NCBI GenBank assembly: GCA_033722555.1
Contig: JAWVYS010000027.1
Coordinates: 1 to 44,962, forward strand
DNA: 44,962 nucleotides
Source: Brumimicrobium sp033722555
GTDB taxonomy: Bacteria > Bacteroidota > Bacteroidia > Flavobacteriales_D > Crocinitomicaceae
Direction: 5' to 3'
How positions within the stretch are numbered: the stretch's first letter is position 1; each line of letters opens with the position of its first letter. A program made the position numbers and the translations under genes. The notes below the pieces were generated by a model that was given only the letters and a program-made list of their open reading frames with translations, ran no database searches and was not told where the DNA came from. Of the stretch, positions 34,504 through 42,580 are shown in pieces.

Positions 34504-35634
34504 TTAGAGACGTTGACTCATTTGAGCGACCATTTGATTTTTCCATTTAAGAAAAGTGCCTTGCAGAATGTTTACTCTTGCTTCTTTCATTAACGCAAGA
34601 TAAAACGCTAAATTATGAATGGTGGCAATTTGAATACCTAAATTCTCCTTCGTTCTGATCAGATGTCTCAGATAAGCTTTTGTATAGAAATGATCGACCG
34701 AAGAAGTTCCATTGGAATCGATCGGAGAAAAATCCTTTTCCCATTTTTTATTTTTGATATTTATAATTCCCTCTCTTGTGAAGAGCATACCGTGTCGCGC
34801 ATTTCTGGATGGCATTACGCAGTCGAACATATCTATTCCCAAAGCAATACATTCGAGCAAATTAATCGGAGTCCCCACACCCATGAGGTAGCGCGGTTTT
34901 TCATACGGGAGTATTCCGCATACAATCTCTGTCATCTCATACAGGTCTTCATCCGGTTCACCAACTGACAATCCTCCTATGGCATTTCCTACCGCATCGG
35001 CTTCTGAGATTACCCGGGCAGATTCTTCTCTCAGGTCTTTGTACACACTTCCCTGAACGATCGGAAAAAGCGCTTGTTCATAACCGTACCTCGATTCAGT
35101 TGCTTTCATCTGATCCAGGCATCTCTGCAGCCATCTGTGAGTCATATGCATGGATCTCTTGGCATATCCGTAATCACAAGGATAAGGCGTGCACTCATCA
35201 AAGGCCATGATAATATCTGCACCAATTGACCGTTGGATATCAACCGCTCTTTCAGGAGTAAAAAAATGGTATGATCCATCTACATGCGACTGAAATTTAA
35301 CGCCTTCTTCGGTGATTTTGCGACTTCCCGAAAGAGAATAAACCTGATAACCTCCACTATCCGTTAAGATAGGTCTTTTCCAGTTAATAAATGAATGTAA
35401 ACCACCTGCCTGTTCCAGCACATCAAGTCCTGGCCTCAGATATAAATGATAGGTGTTTCCGAGAATGATCTGTGCCTTGATCTCGTTCTCTATTTCAAAC
35501 TGATGAACGCCTTTCACCGAACCAACAGTACCAACGGGCATAAATATTGGAGTTTCAATTACACCATGGTCGGTATGCAATTTTCCTGCCCTGGCTTTTG
35601 ACTCCTTATCTGATGAAAGTAATTCGAAGTGCAT
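34504..35634 (-). CDS. tgt: Queuine tRNA-guanosine transglycosylase lacking the zinc cysteines
   Basis: From the ATG at 35634 (MHFELLSSD; an upstream in-frame start would add 9 residues) the protein is 376 residues. It keeps the catalytic Asp92 (TDSGGYQVYSL) and the nucleophile Asp268 in GIDMFDCVMPSRNARHG, with GGLSVGEP in the substrate pocket. Tgt swaps the wobble guanine of Asp, Asn, His and Tyr tRNAs for preQ1. At the usual CxCxxC zinc site the sequence is Gly309, Ser311 and Asp314 (SPIDSNGTSSVDHFYTKAYL), although the later histidine (His340) is kept. It is followed 3 bases later by the LptF/G gene and has a TATCTTTG box 24 bases upstream. Confidence 0.95.
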   Translation of the reverse strand: MHFELLSSDKESKARAGKLHTDHGVIETPIFMPVGTVGSVKGVHQFEIENEIKAQIILGNTYHLYLRPGLDVLEQAGGLHSFINWKRPILTDSGGYQVYSLSGSRKITEEGVKFQSHVDGSYHFFTPERAVDIQRSIGADIIMAFDECTPYPCDYGYAKRSMHMTHRWLQRCLDQMKATESRYGYEQALFPIVQGSVYKDLREESARVISEADAVGNAIGGLSVGEPDEDLYEMTEIVCGILPYEKPRYLMGVGTPINLLECIALGIDMFDCVMPSRNARHGMLFTREGIINIKNKKWEKDFSPIDSNGTSSVDHFYTKAYLRHLIRTKENLGIQIATIHNLAFYLALMKEARVNILQGTFLKWKNQMVAQMSQRL

Positions 35635-35658
35635 AAAAATGTTGAAAAATAAAGACCA

Positions 35659-35666
35659 CAAAGATA
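35659..35666 (-). promoter_or_regulatory. Putative -7 box TATCTTTG for tgt-lptF/G
   Basis: Minus-strand TATCTTTG, followed by TGG, is 24 bases before the chosen tgt ATG and supports that start over the longer one. Confidence 0.5.
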
Positions 35667-35710
35667 AGTGTATTTAATGAAGAGTGCCATATTTGTAAAA
35701 AACATTAACC

Positions 35711-36841
35711 ATGGAGTTGTTTCCTGAAGTGGATGAGCGCTGGCCATTCATTGTTTCAGTTGTATTGTGCGGCATCGTTCTTATTCAGTTTTTCTGGATA
35801 CTCTTCTTTTACGCACGGTTGGCTTTCCACAAAAATCAGGAACCCTCGGGAGAGCCACCTGTTTCTGTGATTATCGCGGCCAGAAATGAGGAAGATAATC
35901 TTTTTGAACTGCTGCCCTTTATTCTGGAGCAGGATTATCCGGCGTTTGAAGTCATTGTTATCAACCATCAGTCTATCGATGATTCGTCGCACATTTTAAA
36001 AGCGTTTCAGCGTCAGTACGCACATTTAAAAGTGATTGAAATATCGCGAAATCAGCATCTTTCAAGCGGGAAAAAGTTACCCTTGACAATAGCCATAAAA
36101 GGGGCTAAATATGAGCATTTGCTATTCACGGATGCCGATTGTAAACCGCAATCAGACCAGTGGATAAGGCTTATGGCGGGACAATTCACCGAAAAAAAGG
36201 AATTAATTCTTGGTTACGGCCCATACCGCAAAGAGAAAGGTTTACTGAACACACTTATTCGATTGGATACAGCACTTATTGGCATGAATTACTTGTCCTA
36301 TGCCAAAGCCGGCATTCCTTTCATGGGAGTGGGACGAAACCTGGCCTATACCAAATCACTTTTTTTGAATAACCGAGGTTTTAAGTCACATTATGCCCTT
36401 CAATCGGGAGACGATGATCTTTTTATACAGGAAACCGCCAGAAAGAAAAATTATTCCATTTGTGTGGATGAAAGATCCTTCTGTTATTCAGAACCAAAAA
36501 AAACATGGAATGACTGGATCAAACAGAAATCACGTCACTTCACAACATCGAGCCGTTACGGAGTTATTAAAAAACTATTGTTAGGAATATATCCCCTCTC
36601 GCTGATTTTACTTTATGTATCTTTTATTACTTTGTTAGTTAATAATTGGTTGAGTTGGATAATTATTGGTACTTTCGGACTTATCCTGATATTGAAATGG
36701 ATCATACAGGGTATGGCATTGAAGAAAATAAAGGAAAATGGCTTCATTGGAGGCTTCCTGGTATGGGATCTTTTTTATGCACTTTTTATACCGATAATTT
36801 ACTATACAACCGAGCATTCAACTGAGGTAAAATGGAAATAG
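35711..36841 (+). CDS. Family 2 membrane glycosyltransferase
   Basis: The 376-residue protein has an N-terminal membrane helix (about 12-34), a GT-A domain with VIIAARNEEDNLFELL, INHQSIDDSS, the metal-binding TDADCK and SGDDDLFIQE, and two or three C-terminal transmembrane helices (about 290-375). The acceptor-side motif reads KQKSRHF in place of the classical QxxRW. It is a membrane sugar transferase for a lipid or polysaccharide; substrate unknown. Its last 10 bases overlap the start of the ECF sigma factor gene, so the two are translationally coupled. It resembles the GT2 at 8057-9142. Confidence 0.88.
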   Translation: MELFPEVDERWPFIVSVVLCGIVLIQFFWILFFYARLAFHKNQEPSGEPPVSVIIAARNEEDNLFELLPFILEQDYPAFEVIVINHQSIDDSSHILKAFQRQYAHLKVIEISRNQHLSSGKKLPLTIAIKGAKYEHLLFTDADCKPQSDQWIRLMAGQFTEKKELILGYGPYRKEKGLLNTLIRLDTALIGMNYLSYAKAGIPFMGVGRNLAYTKSLFLNNRGFKSHYALQSGDDDLFIQETARKKNYSICVDERSFCYSEPKKTWNDWIKQKSRHFTTSSRYGVIKKLLLGIYPLSLILLYVSFITLLVNNWLSWIIIGTFGLILILKWIIQGMALKKIKENGFIGGFLVWDLFYALFIPIIYYTTEHSTEVKWK

Positions 36842-37437
36842 GCCAAAACCTATCTGAAAAAGGAAAGAAAGATTTTAGAATCGTAGAAAGGGCAAAAGCC
36901 GGTGACCAAAATGCCTATGCCGAACTTTTGGAAAGATACCGTGAGCCTGTCTATTTCATGTTGCTGAAGATGGTCAAAAATACAGACGATGCCGAAGACC
37001 TGACCATAGAAGCCTTTGGCAAAGCATTTAATCGACTTGATCAATATTCTCCTAGTTATGCCTTCAGTACCTGGTTGTTTAAAATTGCCACTAACAACTG
37101 TATTGATTTTATCCGAAAGAAGCGAATTCATCTAACCTCCATGGATCATGCATATTCTACCGATGACGGCGAGAGTGTAAGGCTGGATGTAGATTCAGGA
37201 GACATGGATCCCGAAGAAGTGATCATCAAACAACAGAAGGTTAAGATGATGCGAAAAGTTGTTAAACAGCTCAAACCCCGCTACCGGGAACTTGTTGAAA
37301 AACGTTATTTCGAAGAACTTTCCTATGAAGAAATCGCTGAAGAAATGGATCTTCCACTCGGTACTGTAAAGGCACAGTTATTCAGAGCGCGCGAGTTCCT
37401 TGCTAATCTGATGAAAAATTCAAAAGATACCATCTGA
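36832..37437 (+). CDS. ECF-type RNA polymerase sigma factor
   Basis: The 201-residue protein has sigma-70 region 2 (about 20-100: YAELLERYREPVYFMLLKMV, DDAEDLTIEAFGKAFNRL, YAFSTWLFKIATNNCIDFIRKKR) and region 4 (about 140-195: LKPRYRELVEKRYFEELSYEEIAEEM and LPLGTVKAQLFRAREFL). It has no other domain and no anti-sigma gene next to it. Its start overlaps the glycosyltransferase gene by 10 bases; a separate promoter is not evident. Target regulon unknown. Similar stand-alone ECF factors in Bacteroidota act in general gene expression or envelope stress. Confidence 0.93.
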   Translation: MEIGQNLSEKGKKDFRIVERAKAGDQNAYAELLERYREPVYFMLLKMVKNTDDAEDLTIEAFGKAFNRLDQYSPSYAFSTWLFKIATNNCIDFIRKKRIHLTSMDHAYSTDDGESVRLDVDSGDMDPEEVIIKQQKVKMMRKVVKQLKPRYRELVEKRYFEELSYEEIAEEMDLPLGTVKAQLFRAREFLANLMKNSKDTI

Positions 37438-37485
37438 AATTAACTCTTCTAAAAAAGACTCCGATAAGTTTCTGCAGCTAATGTT

Positions 37486-37493
37486 TAATTTTG
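37486..37493 (+). promoter_or_regulatory. Putative -7 box TAATTTTG for rsmG
   Basis: TAATTTTG is followed after only four bases (TACC) by the rsmG ATG at 37498, so transcription would start at or beside the start codon. Confidence 0.45.
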
Positions 37494-37497
37494 TACC

Positions 37498-38118
37498 ATG
37501 GAACTTATTAAAAAATATTTCCCGAAACTAAGTCCTGAACAATACGATCAGTTGGCTCAACTGAGAGATCTTTATGAGGAATGGAATCAGCAGATCAACG
37601 TAATCAGCCGAAAAGACATGGATCAGTTTTATGAGCACCATGTTTTACATTCCCTTGCCATTGGAAAAGTAATTTCTTTTAAACCGGGAACTGAAATTCT
37701 CGATGTAGGAACGGGAGGAGGATTCCCAGGCATACCACTGGCTATCCTTTTTCCGGAATGCCGTTTCCATCTTGTCGATTCAATAGGAAAAAAAATAAAG
37801 GTTGTAAATGCTGTAGCAGAAACTCTGGGGCTGAAAAATGTAGAGGCTTCTCACGACAGGGTTGAAAACTTGAGGCGAAAATATGATTTCGTTGTAAGCA
37901 GAGCCGTGACACAAATGCCTAAATTTCTTGGTTGGGTAAGGAATAAAATAAAAAAAGAACATATTAACGGGCTTCCCAACGGTATACTTTACTTAAAAGG
38001 AGGAGATTTATCACAGGAGATGAAAGAAGTGGGACACTATTTCGAATATTTTGATCTAACCGATTATTTTAAGGAGGAGTTCTTCAAAACAAAAAAGATC
38101 GTTTATGTGCAGATCTAA
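37498..38118 (+). CDS. rsmG: 16S rRNA (guanine-N7) methyltransferase RsmG
   Basis: The 206-residue methyltransferase has LYEEWNQQINVISRKD (about 25-40), the SAM-binding ILDVGTGGGFPGIPLAI (67-83), the second motif HLVDSIGKKIKVV, and the VVSRAVTQMPKFLGW stretch typical of GidB/RsmG. It methylates G527 of 16S rRNA. A bidirectional-looking terminator follows 22 bases after the stop. The start sits 4 bases after a TAATTTTG box. Confidence 0.96.
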   Translation: MELIKKYFPKLSPEQYDQLAQLRDLYEEWNQQINVISRKDMDQFYEHHVLHSLAIGKVISFKPGTEILDVGTGGGFPGIPLAILFPECRFHLVDSIGKKIKVVNAVAETLGLKNVEASHDRVENLRRKYDFVVSRAVTQMPKFLGWVRNKIKKEHINGLPNGILYLKGGDLSQEMKEVGHYFEYFDLTDYFKEEFFKTKKIVYVQI

Positions 38119-38140
38119 TCTTCATAAACCTATTAAATAA

Positions 38141-38170
38141 AAAAGGCAACTCTGAAGAGTTGCCTTTTTT
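38141..38170. terminator. Bidirectional rho-independent terminator between rsmG and the small secreted protein
   Basis: A strong stem (AAAAGGCAACTC with GAGTTGCCTTTT, loop TGAA) is flanked by A and T runs, so it can end transcripts from both converging genes. Confidence 0.88.
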
Positions 38171-38187
38171 CATAAATCAATTTTTTA

Positions 38188-38622
38188 TTAAAGATCGTCC
38201 GGAAGAGTTGCCTGTTTTAGGTTTTTCTTTTTCGGCTTCAGTTTCTCTATGAAGATCACCTTTAGCTTTTCACCATCAGCGTTAACGATCATTTCAGAAA
38301 TGCCGTTTGTGATCGCCGGGGCCTGATTATTTCCGTTATGAAATTTCTTATCATATAACTCCGAAGTATTATCATCGTAATAGTAAAAAATAGAAGTTAT
38401 ACGGCCATTCTCAACACGAACTTTACCTTTGACGCAGTATACCTCATCTTCTTCAAAAAAGGAGATAATCACGTTACGGTGAATATCATCAGAAACGGTG
38501 TAAGCGCCTCGCTCTTTGAAAGCATTTTCCAGTTTTTTAAAACAGTTTTCTTCCTGGGCAATAGAGAAAGAAAGAGTGAAAAGCGAAATGAGGCTTAAGA
38601 GTAATATTTTTTTCATTTTCAT
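38188..38622 (-). CDS. Small secreted protein of unknown function
   Basis: The reading frame from the ATG at 38622 (MKMKKILLLSLIS) gives 144 residues with a clear signal peptide ending near SIAQEE. The frame is also open to 38652, but that start would bury the signal. The mature part is about 120 residues, mixed alpha/beta, with two Cys (in ENCFKKLE and VYCVKGKV) that could form a disulfide, a YYYDDNTSELYDKK segment and a Lys-rich end. I do not recognise a family. It is alone between rsmG (convergent) and gmhA (divergent). Confidence 0.75.
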   Translation of the reverse strand: MKMKKILLLSLISLFTLSFSIAQEENCFKKLENAFKERGAYTVSDDIHRNVIISFFEEDEVYCVKGKVRVENGRITSIFYYYDDNTSELYDKKFHNGNNQAPAITNGISEMIVNADGEKLKVIFIEKLKPKKKNLKQATLPDDL

Positions 38623-38699
38623 CGTGTTTATAGAGCGAACTCTAGATTTCAAATATACTAAACTTGAGATAAAATAACTCAGTTTGTGTTTTTATTTTT

Positions 38700-38707
38700 T
38701 AATTTTG
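38700..38707 (+). promoter_or_regulatory. Putative -7 box TAATTTTG for gmhA
   Basis: TAATTTTG lies 17 bases before the gmhA ATG at 38725. An in-frame GTG at 38686 is upstream of the box and so is unlikely to be the start. Confidence 0.5.
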
Positions 38708-38724
38708 ATTATCAATTGAACGCC

Positions 38725-39288
38725 ATGAAACAAATAGCAGACCATTTTGAAGAAGCCCTTACAGTTTTACAGAAATTTAACAACGCTGAAAATTTCAAAA
38801 AGATTGAAGAGGCCGGTAAAATAATGGTCGCAAGCCTCAGAAAGAAAGGTAAGATTTTCAGTTGCGGAAACGGTGGATCGATGTGTGACGCTATGCATTT
38901 TGCCGAAGAACTTACCGGAAGATACAGGGAAGACAGACCGGCGTTCGGAGCCATCTCAATTTCTGATCCCTCTCATCTTTCATGCGTTTCCAATGATTAC
39001 GGATACGAACATGTTTTTGCGCGTTATCTGGAAGGAGTAGGTCGTAAAGACGACGTTCTTCTGGCAATTTCAACCAGCGGAAATTCAGCGAATGTATTAG
39101 CCGCTATCAAAAAGGCCAGAGAACTCGGAATTTCCGTTATAGGGCTAACCGGTAAATCAGGTGGAGCCATGTCCTCCCTGTGCGATGTGGAAATTCGTGC
39201 GCCGCATTCAGAATATGCTGACCGAGCCCAGGAGATTCATATCAAAGTTATTCATTCCCTGATCGATTATATCGAGAGAAACTTCTGA
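38725..39288 (+). CDS. gmhA: D-sedoheptulose-7-phosphate isomerase (SIS domain)
   Basis: From the ATG at 38725 the protein is 187 residues with a single SIS domain: FSCGNGGSMCDAMHFAEELTGRY, AISTSGNSANVLAA and HSEYADRAQEIHIKVIHSLID. The residues known from E. coli GmhA (His61, Glu65, Gln172, His180) map without gaps onto His58, Glu62, Gln169 and His177. This supports isomerisation of sedoheptulose 7-phosphate to D-glycero-D-manno-heptose 7-phosphate, the first step of heptose synthesis for surface glycans, rather than the DiaA replication-regulator role. No other heptose gene is adjacent. Confidence 0.92.
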   Translation: MKQIADHFEEALTVLQKFNNAENFKKIEEAGKIMVASLRKKGKIFSCGNGGSMCDAMHFAEELTGRYREDRPAFGAISISDPSHLSCVSNDYGYEHVFARYLEGVGRKDDVLLAISTSGNSANVLAAIKKARELGISVIGLTGKSGGAMSSLCDVEIRAPHSEYADRAQEIHIKVIHSLIDYIERNF

Positions 39289-39380
39289 TCCTTTCAGATG
39301 AATTTTTTGTACATTTTTTTTGGAAAGTAAGGAAGTATTTTACTAACTTAATTCTGACAAACCCTAAACCTGAATTAAAA

Positions 39381-40919
39381 ATGTTAGTAAAAACCTATGG
39401 CAGTGCCGTCTTCGGCATAGAGGCCACCACGATCACAATCGAAGTAAATGTAGACAAAGGAATTTCTTTTATCCTGGTAGGATTACCGGACAGCGCAGTC
39501 AAAGAAAGTCAGCAAAGGATTAAAGCAGCGTTAACCAACAACGGTTTTAAATATCCGATGAAGGAGATTACCATAAATATGGCTCCGGCAGATATTCGAA
39601 AAGAGGGGTCAACGTTTGATCTTCCCATCGCTTTAGGCATTCTGGCTGCGAGTGAGCAAGTAACTGCCGTAAAACTCGGTGAATTCATTGTTTTGGGAGA
39701 ATTATCTCTCGATGGAAGCCTGAAACCGATGAAAGGCATTTTACCTATCGCATTAAAAGCAAAACAGGAAGGATTTCGGGGCATCATTCTTCCAAAGGAA
39801 AATGCTAAAGAAGCTGCAATTGTCAGTGAACTGGAAATTTATGGAGCTTCAACCTTGAAAGAAGTAGTTGCTTTTTTCAATGATGAATCTGAACTTACCC
39901 GATCGATCGTTGATATAACTCAGGAGTTCTATGATAAACTGGATAGTTTGGAGGTTGACTTCAGAGATGTTAAAGGTCAGCAGAATATCAAAAGAGCCTT
40001 TGAGATAGCTGCCTCAGGCGGGCATAATGTTATACTGATAGGTCCACCGGGTGCCGGAAAATCCATGCTTGCTAAAAGGCTTCCAACCATTCTACCCCCG
40101 ATGAGCATCAATGAATCACTGGAAACCACCAAAATTCACTCCGTGGCCGGAAAGGTAGACGCAGGATCGGGACTCGTTACTCACAGGCCTTTCCGAAAAC
40201 CTCATCACACAATTTCCGATGTTGCTTTAGTTGGAGGCGGGGGTTATCCGCAGCCGGGAGAAATCTCACTTGCACATAATGGGGTATTGTTTCTCGATGA
40301 ACTTCCCGAATACAAGCGATCCGTGCTTGAAGTAATGAGGCAGCCTCTTGAGGACAGATACGTAACTATATCCCGTGCGAAGTTCACCATCGAATATCCT
40401 GCCGGGTTTATGCTTATAGCAGCAATGAATCCCTGTCCTTGCGGATACTACAATCATCCTGATAAAGATTGCGTCTGCGCACCGGGCATCGTTCAGAATT
40501 ATTTAAACAAGATCAGCGGACCGCTTCTTGACCGTATTGATCTTCATGTAGAGGTTACACCGGTAAGTTTTGATGAACTCGCTCACCACCAACCTGAGGA
40601 AGGTAGTTTTGATATTCGTCAGCGGGTAGTAGAAGCCCGATTAGTACAAGAGAATCGATTCAAGGAAAATTCACAAACACACTGCAATGCACAAATGACA
40701 AGTAAAGAACTGAGAAAATATTGTCAAATAGATGAATCAGGGAATGCCATTCTCAAAAAAGCGATGGATACTCTAGGACTTTCGGCCAGAGCATATGATC
40801 GTATCCTCAAGGTAGCTCGAACCATAGCGGATTTGGAGAAATCTGAAAGCATAGAAACAAGACATATCGCTGAAGCCATTCAGTTCAGGAGTTTGGACAG
40901 GGAGGGTTGGGCCAAGTAA
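39381..40919 (+). CDS. comM: YifB/ComM-family Mg-chelatase-like AAA+ ATPase
   Basis: The 512-residue protein has an N-terminal Lon-protease-like fold (1-170, GIEATTITIEVNVDKGISF, ILVGLPDSAVKESQQRIKAAL), a P-loop GPPGAGKS (221-228), Walker B VLFLDELPE, the internal Cys cluster CPCGYYNHPDKDCVC, and a C-terminal helical domain ending RSLDREGW. ComM is a helicase that extends branch migration during natural transformation, so this suggests a recombination or competence role. It ends 7 bases before the converging nadE. Confidence 0.94.
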   Translation: MLVKTYGSAVFGIEATTITIEVNVDKGISFILVGLPDSAVKESQQRIKAALTNNGFKYPMKEITINMAPADIRKEGSTFDLPIALGILAASEQVTAVKLGEFIVLGELSLDGSLKPMKGILPIALKAKQEGFRGIILPKENAKEAAIVSELEIYGASTLKEVVAFFNDESELTRSIVDITQEFYDKLDSLEVDFRDVKGQQNIKRAFEIAASGGHNVILIGPPGAGKSMLAKRLPTILPPMSINESLETTKIHSVAGKVDAGSGLVTHRPFRKPHHTISDVALVGGGGYPQPGEISLAHNGVLFLDELPEYKRSVLEVMRQPLEDRYVTISRAKFTIEYPAGFMLIAAMNPCPCGYYNHPDKDCVCAPGIVQNYLNKISGPLLDRIDLHVEVTPVSFDELAHHQPEEGSFDIRQRVVEARLVQENRFKENSQTHCNAQMTSKELRKYCQIDESGNAILKKAMDTLGLSARAYDRILKVARTIADLEKSESIETRHIAEAIQFRSLDREGWAK

Positions 40920-40926
40920 TAGAAAG

Positions 40927-41715
40927 TCATTCACTTCTGAACTGCTCTGGTATAATACACACCGGGATAGGATTCATTTTGTGTTTATTCATCTTGTGGT
41001 ATCTTCGGTAGATAGCGAGCACCTCTTTATGGCGTTCAGAGAGATCATTTTCATCACCCTCAAATTCCATTGCCCATTCGAGTTCATCGTAGGAGGCCCC
41101 AATCTGATCTTCATCGTTTCTCTCATCCTCCCAGAGTCCGTCCGTAGGTTTAGCACGTAGAATTTCCTCTCTGACCCCTGCATGCTCAGCCAGCTTGTAT
41201 ACTTCGGATTTAAGGAGATCTGCGATGGGACTAATATCCACCCCACCATCTCCGTATTTCGTGAAAAATCCGACCCCAAAGTCTTCTACTTTATTACCTG
41301 TACCTGCAACAAGCAGCCCTTGCGGCTGTCCAACAGCATATAAAGTAAGCATACGCAAACGCGCCCTGGAATTCGCCATTGCCAGGTCGTGAACCGCGCT
41401 GGAATCCGGAAGGTCCTTTTCCAGTTGATTAAACGTTGGAGTAAGGTCAACTTCCACTCCTCTTACATTATCGAAACGATTTTCCAGGTCTTTGATATGA
41501 TTCTTTGCTCTTGTATATTCAGCCGTTGTTTGCCGAATAGGCATATTCACAAGTACTACGGTCTTTCCTGTAAGCGCGCAAAGCGTAGAAGTTAGAGCTG
41601 AATCAATCCCTCCCGAGACACCAACCACGAAACCACTTAAAAAAGTTTCTTCGCAATATTCGTTTAACCAGTTTACAATATATTCCTGAACTTCCTTTAA
41701 ACGTAATTCGGGCAT
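40927..41715 (-). CDS. nadE: NAD+ synthase, ammonia-dependent type
   Basis: The 262-residue protein has the ATP pyrophosphatase P-loop GVSGGIDSALT (about 32-42), VAGTGNKVEDFGVGFFTKYGDGGVDISPIADLLKSEVY and DGLWEDERNDEDQIGASYDELE. No glutaminase (CN hydrolase) domain is fused, so ammonia is the likely nitrogen donor. It amidates deamido-NAD+. It lies 3 bases after the outer-membrane barrel gene on the same strand. nadE next to gldB-gldC is, from memory, a recurrent arrangement in flavobacteria. Confidence 0.95.
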   Translation of the reverse strand: MPELRLKEVQEYIVNWLNEYCEETFLSGFVVGVSGGIDSALTSTLCALTGKTVVLVNMPIRQTTAEYTRAKNHIKDLENRFDNVRGVEVDLTPTFNQLEKDLPDSSAVHDLAMANSRARLRMLTLYAVGQPQGLLVAGTGNKVEDFGVGFFTKYGDGGVDISPIADLLKSEVYKLAEHAGVREEILRAKPTDGLWEDERNDEDQIGASYDELEWAMEFEGDENDLSERHKEVLAIYRRYHKMNKHKMNPIPVCIIPEQFRSE

Positions 41716-41718
41716 AAT

Positions 41719-42537
41719 TTAGAACAGAAAAGAAATTTTGAACAACAGTTGACCCTGTTTGGCACTTGGGGTAAAATATTCTCTATTCACTTTTGCAACC
41801 GTAGGATCATTGTATAAAGACTTCTTTCTATCGCTGTCTGAACCAATAGCATCCTGCTGATGTATTTCGCTAAAGCCATAGTAATAACCCAATTCACCTA
41901 CCAGGCATGTGCTTCCTGTAAAATTCCATTCAGCCCCAAGCGAAAGACCGATAGATCCTTTGTAGAAAGAGAGATCTCCTGCATTTTCAAAATCCTCCAA
42001 CTCAGTCACAGACGGATCGTTGAAATCGTTGCCGAAATTATCCACTCTGGAAGTCAACAAGAAACTGTTTCGAATTCCGAATTTACCGAAATAGCGAAGA
42101 TAACCCATGTAGTTCGTTTGAAACCGAAGCATCACAGGTATGCTCAAATAGATGTTTCTATATCTTCTCTCATCAAGATGAAAAGTATCTAAATTTGCCG
42201 CAGGGGGAGTATTGATTTCGTCCTCACTGCCTCGTTGAATAATTTCCTTATCGGCATAATCAAAATAGGTTGGAACAAGAAACTGATGTCTGAATCTGTT
42301 AAAATCAAATTCCAAACCGGTTGATAGAGCAATACTATTCGTAAAATGCCAGTCAAAAGCCATACCCACGACAAAATCTGAGCCTACCTTTGAATCTATA
42401 ACCACTGTTTCAGGATTATTGAAATTCATTCCGGCACCTAAGGTTAAACCGGCGAGAATCTTTTTCTCTGCAGCATCTTGAGCATTTATTCCCGTGATAA
42501 CGCCAAAAAGGGCAACAATTGTAAGTAACTTTTTCAT
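41719..42537 (-). CDS. PorT-like outer-membrane beta-barrel protein
   Basis: From the ATG at 42537 (MKKLLTIVALFGVITGINAQDA) the protein is 272 residues with a signal peptide ending near INAQ. The frame is open further upstream, but that part crosses into gldB and lacks a plausible start. The mature part alternates hydrophobic strands (LTLGAGMNFNNPE, NSIALSTGLEFDFN, NIYLSIPVMLRFQTN, FGKFGIRNSFLLTSRV) and ends in LLFKISFLF, the pattern of small outer-membrane barrels of the PorT/OMP_b-brl type. It is upstream of and probably cotranscribed with nadE, and divergent from gldB. Role in T9SS or gliding is suggested by location only. Confidence 0.8.
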   Translation of the reverse strand: MKKLLTIVALFGVITGINAQDAAEKKILAGLTLGAGMNFNNPETVVIDSKVGSDFVVGMAFDWHFTNSIALSTGLEFDFNRFRHQFLVPTYFDYADKEIIQRGSEDEINTPPAANLDTFHLDERRYRNIYLSIPVMLRFQTNYMGYLRYFGKFGIRNSFLLTSRVDNFGNDFNDPSVTELEDFENAGDLSFYKGSIGLSLGAEWNFTGSTCLVGELGYYYGFSEIHQQDAIGSDSDRKKSLYNDPTVAKVNREYFTPSAKQGQLLFKISFLF

Positions 42538-42549
42538 ACTTTTGAGTTT

Positions 42550-42557
42550 CAAATCTA
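42550..42557 (-). promoter_or_regulatory. Putative -7 box TAGATTTG for the barrel gene and nadE
   Basis: Minus-strand TAGATTTG matches TAnnTTTG and ends 12 bases before the ATG at 42537. It overlaps by two bases the likely gldB box on the other strand. Confidence 0.45.
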
Positions 42558-42562
42558 TTTTG
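42556..42562 (+). promoter_or_regulatory. Possible -7 box TATTTTG for gldB-gldC
   Basis: TATTTTG is a one-base-shorter variant of TAnnTTTG placed 18 bases before the gldB ATG, the usual spacing in this window. Confidence 0.35.
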
Positions 42563-42580
42563 CAATAATAAACATATTTA

